From contig JAISED010000072.1 of NCBI GenBank assembly GCA_031264295.1, forward strand, positions 1-55,378: a stretch of 55,378 nucleotides of DNA, given 5' to 3'. Position 1 is the stretch's first letter; every line of letters begins with the position of its first letter. A model generated the notes under the pieces. That model saw nothing but the letters and a program-made list of their open reading frames with translations, did no database searches and had not been told where the DNA came from. Made by a program: the position numbers and the translations under genes. Positions 50,338-55,378 of the stretch are shown here, one piece after another. This DNA comes from Eubacteriales Family XIII. Incertae Sedis bacterium (GTDB lineage: Bacteria; Bacillota; Clostridia; Peptostreptococcales; Anaerovoracaceae).

Positions 50338-52093
50338 CATGACGCCTGTGAATATCGGCATTATGGATATTGTGGGCGGCATTGTCTTTGATTTCTATGA
50401 CATTTAATCCCGGAGCCGCCTCACCGCCTGCGTTTATACCATATTCGGAAATTTTATTCAGCAAATGGCGTGTGCTGATTCCAAGGCTTTTGGCGGTTTT
50501 GATCATACTGTTATTATTCGCGTTCAACAGATTGACGATATATTTCGACTCAACCTCCGCCCTTAGTTCACGCAGAGAATATCTTTTCTCAAATAGGGCG
50601 TCAAGCTCCTCCTCGGCGGCGCCGGAAATGTGATCCTCAAGGTCTTCGAATCTTACATAGCCGTCGTCCGATAATACGACCAGCCTTTCCGCGATATTCT
50701 TGAGTTCCCGGATATTGCCGGGGAAGCGGTAATCAAGAAGGGCCTCGATGATCCTGTTGTCAACGCGCAATTCGCTCAGCCCTATGGATCTGCGGCTTCT
50801 TTCCAAAAACAGATTAAGGAGGGCGGGGATATCCTCTTTTCGTCTGCGCAATGGGGGTGTATAAAGTATGATGGCGCTTATGCGATAGAACAGATCTTCG
50901 CGGAACAGCCCCTTTGATATTTCCTCGTCGGGAGATTTGTTGGTAGCCGATATCAAACGGAAATCAACGGCGAACTCGTCGTTGCTGCCGATTTTTGTTA
51001 TCGTCTTATTTTCTATGGCGCGCAGCAGTTTTGCCTGTATAGAGAGGGGAATGTCACATATTTCGTCGAGGAAGAGCGTGCCGCCGTTCACCGCTTCAAA
51101 ACGCCCTTTGCGATCCGCCGCGGCGCCGGTGAAAGCGCCCTTTTCGTAGCCGAAAAGCTCGGATTCAAGGAGATTTTCGGCAAATGTGCAGCAATTTACG
51201 GGCAAGAAGCGGAGTTTCGCCCGCTTACTCATGTTGTGTATGTAATCCGCTAAAACCTCTTTACCGCTGCCGGATTCACCCAATATCAATATATTTGCGT
51301 TACTTCGCGCGGCTTTCTCAGCCGTCTTCAGTATATCGCGGAATTCGGGGTTTGCTGTTGTAAGTAAAAAACCATTGAGCATGTCACTGGCTTGAGCGGC
51401 TTGTGTGAGAGGGGCGGCCTGCGCCTGCCGGGGTTGTGAACTGCGGGCGGCCTGCGCTTGCGGGAGTTGTGAACTGCGGGCGTCCGGCGCCTGCGGGGGC
51501 TGTGATACGCGAGCGGCTGCTTCGGGTGTGTCGGCGCACGGATTTGCGCCGGCCGGCGCTTGCCGGAGCTGTGAACTGCGGGCGTCCGACGCGGCGAGCT
51601 TGAGCCTTTTGACTCTGCCGACCTCCTTGAGCAGTATTTCCGGTTCACTGCCCTTTATTATATAGGTAAAAGCGCCTTGGCGCATGGCTTCGACAGCGTT
51701 TTCTATAGTTCCGTAGGCGGTGGTGATTATGAAATACATGTCCTCCCAACGCGTCTTTACCGCCTTGAGAAGGGCGAGTCCATCCATCTCAGGCATTATC
51801 AGATCGGATATCACAAGATCAAAGTGCTTGGATTGTAAGATGTCGATCACATCGCTGGGCGAGGTACATAGATCGGCCTGATAGCCTTCTGTGCGCAGCA
51901 CCATGACGAGAACCTCGCCGTATGCCCTTTCATCGTCCACTATTAAGATATTAAACCCTTCGTCGAAACCGCCGGTTTCTTCGAGTTCGCTGCTGCCGCC
52001 GAACCCGTTGCTGTCGCCGAACCCGCTGCTGCCGCCGTTTTCGAAACCGTCGGCACTCCCATCACTAGGCGTAACGCCCCAATTCCCTTTCAT
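50327..52093 (-). CDS. NtrC-type sigma-54 activator (receiver, AAA+, Fis HTH)
   Basis: 588 residues. A Gly/Ser-rich N-terminal tail (about 10-45), a receiver domain (about 48-165) with ILIVDDE and the phospho-acceptor Asp97 in LVISDLIMPEMDG, a Gln/Ala/Ser-rich repeat linker (about 170-236), a sigma-54 AAA+ domain with Walker A GESGSGKE (272-279), GAFTGA (319-324) and Walker B GGTLFLDE (337-344), and a C-terminal Fis-type helix-turn-helix (MIKTAKSLGISTRHLLNKI). Together with the kinase upstream it should activate the RpoN promoter at 48665. Both the tail and the linker are low-complexity and much longer than usual. GAAACTTCAG precedes the ATG without a strong binding site. Confidence 0.9.
   Translation of the reverse strand: MKGNWGVTPSDGSADGFENGGSSGFGDSNGFGGSSELEETGGFDEGFNILIVDDERAYGEVLVMVLRTEGYQADLCTSPSDVIDILQSKHFDLVISDLIMPEMDGLALLKAVKTRWEDMYFIITTAYGTIENAVEAMRQGAFTYIIKGSEPEILLKEVGRVKRLKLAASDARSSQLRQAPAGANPCADTPEAAARVSQPPQAPDARSSQLPQAQAARSSQPRQAQAAPLTQAAQASDMLNGFLLTTANPEFRDILKTAEKAARSNANILILGESGSGKEVLADYIHNMSKRAKLRFLPVNCCTFAENLLESELFGYEKGAFTGAAADRKGRFEAVNGGTLFLDEICDIPLSIQAKLLRAIENKTITKIGSNDEFAVDFRLISATNKSPDEEISKGLFREDLFYRISAIILYTPPLRRRKEDIPALLNLFLERSRRSIGLSELRVDNRIIEALLDYRFPGNIRELKNIAERLVVLSDDGYVRFEDLEDHISGAAEEELDALFEKRYSLRELRAEVESKYIVNLLNANNNSMIKTAKSLGISTRHLLNKISEYGINAGGEAAPGLNVIEIKDNAAHNIHNADIHRRHGNE
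51414..51584 (-). repeat. 33-bp repeats coding the linker of the sigma-54 activator
   Basis: Units starting at 51414, 51447 and 51480 and a further copy at 51552 (GCGGCCTGCGCCTGCCGGGG and relatives) encode 11-residue peptides of the ARSSQLPQAQA type. They lie exactly between the receiver and the AAA+ domain. Confidence 0.85.
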
Positions 52094-52170
52094 CTGAAGT
52101 TTCCCCCTCTTTCATTTCTTGCGATTTATCATTATGATTTCGACCATATCTGTACAACCAATAGAGCCGC

Positions 52171-53481
52171 TCATATTCGTTTGCCCGCCGGGAGCGATAC
52201 AATGAAGGCGGCGCCATTGCCGGGACTGCTTTCAAGTTGTATGCTTCCGCCCAGTTTGTTAACTTCATTATATACTATGTAAAGACCCAGACCGCTTCCG
52301 CTGTGAATCTCCTTCGTGGTGAAGAAGGGATTGAATATGTCCGATCTTATGCTGTCCGGTATCCCTTGACCTGTATCCGTAACCCTTGTTGTGAAAAAAC
52401 CACCGTCAACGACGCAGTCTATCGTGATTCTACCGCCCTCGCTGACTGCATCCTCCGCGTTTTTTATAAGATTGATGAGGATCATTTCGAAAGATTCGAG
52501 AATCGTATTAACCCTAATCGAATTTTCACAATTAAGAATCACTTGGATGTTCTTCTTCCGCAGTGATAATTCTTCAAGGCTGAGGATGGAATTGATCGCT
52601 TGACGTATATCCACATCGGCCCATACCTCATCTGTGAGGCGGGAAAATCGCAGTAGATTGTCGATGATCTTGCTTGAACGCTCAACGGCGTCTTCCATCA
52701 TTGAGAGTGCTTTGCTGTGTGTATCTGCGTCGTCGGCAGGGCTTTTCCTGAGGACATAACAGTAATTCCGTATAAGCCCGAGGGGATTTCTGATCTCATG
52801 GGCTACCCCCGCCGCCAGTTGCCCCACGGCGGCCATTTTATTGTCCTGAACTATACGTCTGTAAATAGCGCGGGTTTCTGTAACATCGTTCAGCATCACA
52901 AGCGCTTTTCCTGACGCCTCGGACGAAGAACGCAGAGGAAAAGTGAATACCTTAAATATCTTGCCGCCGCTTTCGACCTCAGATTTAGTGTTCTGTTCAT
53001 CCGTGAGCGTCAGCTGTATATGCTGCCGGACAATGGAAAACGCCGCGTCGTCATCCCTGTCGAATGGCAGAGCTGATTCGAGCGCGCGGCCGATGATATT
53101 GTTTCTGCCCGCGCCGAGGTAGATACACACTGCCGCGTTGACATTGCTGATCCTTCCGTCGGCGCCGACCTCGATGAGAGGCATGGAAAGGCTGTCATAG
53201 GTCGTCTGCAGGGCATTCTCACTTGAGGCAAGAAGCTCCATACGTTCGGCGGTTTCAAGGCGCATAGCGCGATAGGCTTCATACACTATATAAGCGACGC
53301 ATGTAAGCGTAACAAGAAATATATAAAGGATCACCGCTATCCGGCGTGAATATTCAGCCTCAGTACCGGGAACGTCCGGCGGAAGCCCATAACAAAACAG
53401 CGCCGCGCAGGACAGCAGCACAAACAAGAAAAAAGTCACGCGTGTAAGCGCAATATGCGAATTGCCAAATAAGTCTTTCAT
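52171..53481 (-). CDS. NtrB-like sensor histidine kinase
   Basis: 436 residues. Two N-terminal membrane helices (VTFFLFVLLSCAALFCYGL and AVILYIFLVTLTCVAYIVY) flank a very short external loop; then a PAS domain (about 90-200), a HisKA with the phospho-His in GVAHEIRNPLGLI, and a GHKL ATPase with INLIKNAEDAV, DTGQGIPDSI, FFTTKEIHSGSGLGLYIV. It should phosphorylate the activator encoded 77 bp downstream. With little outside the membrane, the signal is probably sensed in or at the membrane or by the PAS domain. The ATG is only about 3 nt after the expected transcript start. Confidence 0.9.
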   Translation of the reverse strand: MKDLFGNSHIALTRVTFFLFVLLSCAALFCYGLPPDVPGTEAEYSRRIAVILYIFLVTLTCVAYIVYEAYRAMRLETAERMELLASSENALQTTYDSLSMPLIEVGADGRISNVNAAVCIYLGAGRNNIIGRALESALPFDRDDDAAFSIVRQHIQLTLTDEQNTKSEVESGGKIFKVFTFPLRSSSEASGKALVMLNDVTETRAIYRRIVQDNKMAAVGQLAAGVAHEIRNPLGLIRNYCYVLRKSPADDADTHSKALSMMEDAVERSSKIIDNLLRFSRLTDEVWADVDIRQAINSILSLEELSLRKKNIQVILNCENSIRVNTILESFEMILINLIKNAEDAVSEGGRITIDCVVDGGFFTTRVTDTGQGIPDSIRSDIFNPFFTTKEIHSGSGLGLYIVYNEVNKLGGSIQLESSPGNGAAFIVSLPAGKRI

Positions 53482-53490
53482 TATGTGAAT

Positions 53491-53519
53491 AGTATAGCAA
53501 GAATGGCGCAGGAAATCAA
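53491..53519 (-). promoter_or_regulatory. Promoter of the kinase gene, giving a nearly leaderless mRNA
   Basis: Minus strand: TTGATT (53514-53519), 17-bp spacer, TATACT (53491-53496). The start codon is at 53481, 9 bp after the -10 box, leaving no room for a ribosome binding site. Confidence 0.6.
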
Positions 53520-53577
53520 TTCGTCTTGTGAATTGGACGGATAATAAACCGTTTAGCGTCTGAACCTTACTAATACA

Positions 53578-54572
53578 TCATTTCTGCCTGTGACGGCCAC
53601 GGCTGCTTTCCGTGCACGTCAGGGTTTCAACAATCTGGCGGTTGAACGCCCAGCTGACCTCGGCGTTGGGCAAGCGCAGCCGATAACTGTTGGGTTTTTT
53701 GATTTTGCCGTCTATAAATTCCGCTACCGTAAGATAGCCGGTCTGGAAAAGCAGGGGAATGAATGGCAGATTCACCAGATCTGATTTTTCAAGTTCAAAA
53801 TCCCCGATTATAATATTTTCAAGATCCGCATAAATACTTGGCTGTTTTTTTAACACATCCATAAGAAACTTGGGGGCGCCGCTCTGATACCAGTAAGATG
53901 AGAACCTGCCTTCCCTCATGAAATTCAAAAGTGAGAACGGATTGAAAAGACGAGACTTGCCGTCCCATGAATAGCCGTCGTACCACTTCAGTATGCCTGC
54001 GCGCAACTCGCCTTGGGCAATGCTGTTACGCTTTTCGATTTTTTCCATGTGTTCGCTGAAAAGCTCGTCCAACGCGGTGTCGTCGAAACCGCATATCCCT
54101 GCGTACTCGCTTGACATAGTAATATCCGTCAGGCTGTTCAACCCGTAAAATACCGATGTCTTTGTGAACCTGGATCCGAAAATACCTCAGCGCAGCCTTT
54201 GCCGCTTATCGGCAAGCCTTCATCCCCGGCAATCCGGTTCACAACATGCAGCAATCCTTCTTTCAATTCGCCGGGCGTACCGGCGGAGACCCCGCTCATG
54301 TCTATTCTGATAACAGGATATGGGGTGAAGTCATAATCAGACGAGCCGATCCAAAGTCCGTCAAACAACTCACGACTCCCTTTGAATACTTCCGATATTG
54401 TACTTAAAAGGAGTGATTTTCCAAACCTGCGGGGACGGGAGAGGAAATAGCACGCGCCCTCATTGATCAACTTGTATACATACTCCGTCTTGTCGGCATA
54501 AAGCCAACCGCCCTCGATAATTTTCCGGAACGTCTGTATTCCGATCGGTAGTTTTTTCATTTCCCGCCTCAC
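53578..54572 (-). pseudogene. Decayed AAA-ATPase-like/PD-(D/E)XK family gene
   Basis: The first part (54572-54138) has the family start KLPIGIQTFRKIIEGGWLYADKTEYV and Walker A FLSRPRRFGKSLLLST. It then runs out of frame at CAEVFSDPG. The second part (from near 54170 to 53578) resumes as RFTKTSVFYGLNSLTDITMS and FNPFSLLNFM. About 80 residues that should include Walker B are missing at the junction, and the C-terminal nuclease-like region is absent. Such genes are common, often decayed, in gut and rumen bacteria. Confidence 0.8.
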
Positions 54573-54770
54573 AATTCATGCGTTGATGTTTCGCCGTTTG
54601 AATCCTCTCTGCTATTATTGTAGCACTGTTTTGTGCAATGTCAAGATAAAGCCAAATGCTGGACGGCTGTCTTTCTCGGTTGTAATTTCTAATGTTTCAT
54701 GTTAAAATCAAAATATGTTGATGAGTCGGAAATAGTAACAAAGTACTACAGAACGCAAGGAGGCGCTATT

Positions 54771-55031
54771 ATGATTTACAGACAAATTGTGAGTGCGGAC
54801 GCGCTGTCGACCGTAATACCAATACCGCAGATATTCAGGAACAAGCGCGTAGAAGTCATTATACGGGAGGCTCCCGTGGCTGTATACATGTCCAAAATCG
54901 ACATGGAGAACATTGGGCATATGATGGACGGTTCAATCACACAGTCGTTAATCGGTATTGTGCCAAACAGCGGCAAAACGCTTGACGATTACAGAGCGGA
55001 AAGGCTTTCAGAGTATGAACGTATTGATTGA
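54771..55031 (+). CDS. Antitoxin-like protein
   Basis: 86 residues. IYRQIVSADALSTVIPIPQIFRNKRVEVIIRE resembles the small antitoxins that precede PIN toxins, with an N-terminal strand-rich part similar to a looped-hinge DNA-binding fold; the C-terminus (KTLDDYRAERLSEYE) would wrap the toxin. AAGGAGG lies 8 bp before the ATG. It overlaps the toxin gene by 17 bp. Confidence 0.7.
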   Translation: MIYRQIVSADALSTVIPIPQIFRNKRVEVIIREAPVAVYMSKIDMENIGHMMDGSITQSLIGIVPNSGKTLDDYRAERLSEYERID

Positions 55032-55287
55032 CACAAATGTCGTTTTGGATGTTCTGCTCAGAAGAGAACCGTTCGCAGAGCAGTCGGCAAAGGTTGTACT
55101 CCTCTCTGAGAAAGCCGTGATTGATGGTTATGTTTCTGCATCAGCGGCAACAGATATTTTTTATATCGTACGCAAGGAAGTTCATGATAAGAACAAAGCG
55201 TATGAAATCGTGAAAAAACTCTTCAAAGCAGTTAACCACAATCGTCCAGAGTTTAGGGGGATAGTTGCTCCGGCAAGGAAAGCGTGA
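55015..55287 (+). pseudogene. PIN-domain toxin, truncated
   Basis: 90 residues, starting MNVLIDTNVVLDVLLRREPF with the first PIN aspartate, then SASAATDIFYIVRKEV. Similarity stops at about residue 75 (KLFKAVN); the remaining residues come from sequence antisense to the next gene. Full VapC-type PIN toxins have about 130-140 residues, and the later acidic residues needed for RNase activity are missing. Confidence 0.7.
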
Positions 55288-55378
55288 CGCCTAGCTCCGA
55301 GAAAAGATCCTTTATCTTTTTTGTTGTCTCATTGAGTACAAAGTTACTCCCTATAAGCCCGATGCGGATATCGGAGAA
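55253..55378 (-). CDS. 3' end of an unknown gene cut by the window edge
   Basis: The minus strand is open from the edge to TAA at 55253-55255: 41 residues with SDIRIGLIGSNFVLNETTKK, a short helix (KDLFSELGV) and the end SLPEQLSP. I do not recognise the family. The truncated PIN gene runs into it from the other side. Confidence 0.5.
   Translation of the reverse strand, partial: FSDIRIGLIGSNFVLNETTKKIKDLFSELGVTLSLPEQLSP

Overview
The window reads as a chromosomal segment of an anaerobic Clostridia-type Firmicute (Bacillota), with base composition near 50% GC in most genes. Supporting signs are AGGAGG-type ribosome binding sites, frequent UUG/GUG starts, TTGACA/TATAAT promoters, a single-chain clostridial-type PurL, FabK-based fatty acid synthesis, a PerR/rubrerythrin peroxide-defence pair, a ThrRS without TGS domain and a Tad-like pilus locus without a secretin gene. 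No rRNA, tRNA, CRISPR array, integrase or insertion sequence was recognised.

Layout. 0.3-5.1 kb: a lipoprotein, rubrerythrin and PerR (with a Per/Fur-type operator), a DUF4349 lipoprotein and a MalY/PatB aminotransferase. 5.2-11.6 kb: a fatty acid elongation operon fabK-fabD-fabG-fabF-fabZ that ends in an unusual MarR-FabK-like fusion; a perfect 16-bp palindrome sits in the fabK leader. 11.7-21.8 kb: purine operon purL-E-C-M-N-H-D. 21.9-29.8 kb: a probable defence or accessory island with an AlbA_2 protein overlapping a PHP-SMC-like ATPase, a divergent KAP NTPase, a DHH phosphoesterase, an AT-rich gap and a 5'-truncated second AlbA_2-type gene. 29.8-35.4 kb: universal stress protein, proA, a metallophosphoesterase, a candidate small RNA, a collapsed two-component system and two tetratrico-like genes, one frameshifted by a tandem duplication. 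35.5-40.6 kb: sppA, MFS exporter, DUF2007, thrS. 40.7-46.8 kb: Tad-like pilus operon cpaB-cpaE-cpaF-tadB-tadC, two tiny pilin-like genes and two TadE-like genes. 47.0-53.5 kb: two paralogous APC permeases with an NtrB/NtrC-like pair; a sigma-54 promoter and twin palindromes lie before the first permease. 53.6-55.4 kb: decayed AAA-ATPase, a toxin-antitoxin remnant and the end of an unknown gene.

Two window-wide patterns stand out. First, short in-frame tandem repeats (30, 33, 36 bp) and low-complexity inserts sit inside or at the ends of otherwise conserved proteins (PurM, PurD, FabD, MalY, SppA, the sigma-54 activator, an APC permease), with similar tandem duplications (36-84 bp) between genes and one that breaks a gene. 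Second, a short motif (core TTAGAAGTYCCCTAAA, often after a T-run) lies just before the ribosome binding sites of several unrelated genes. The MarR-FabK fusion with its candidate operator, the sigma-54 circuit and the candidate small RNA are the other main points of interest.

All functional calls come from reading the translations and motifs; no database search was run.
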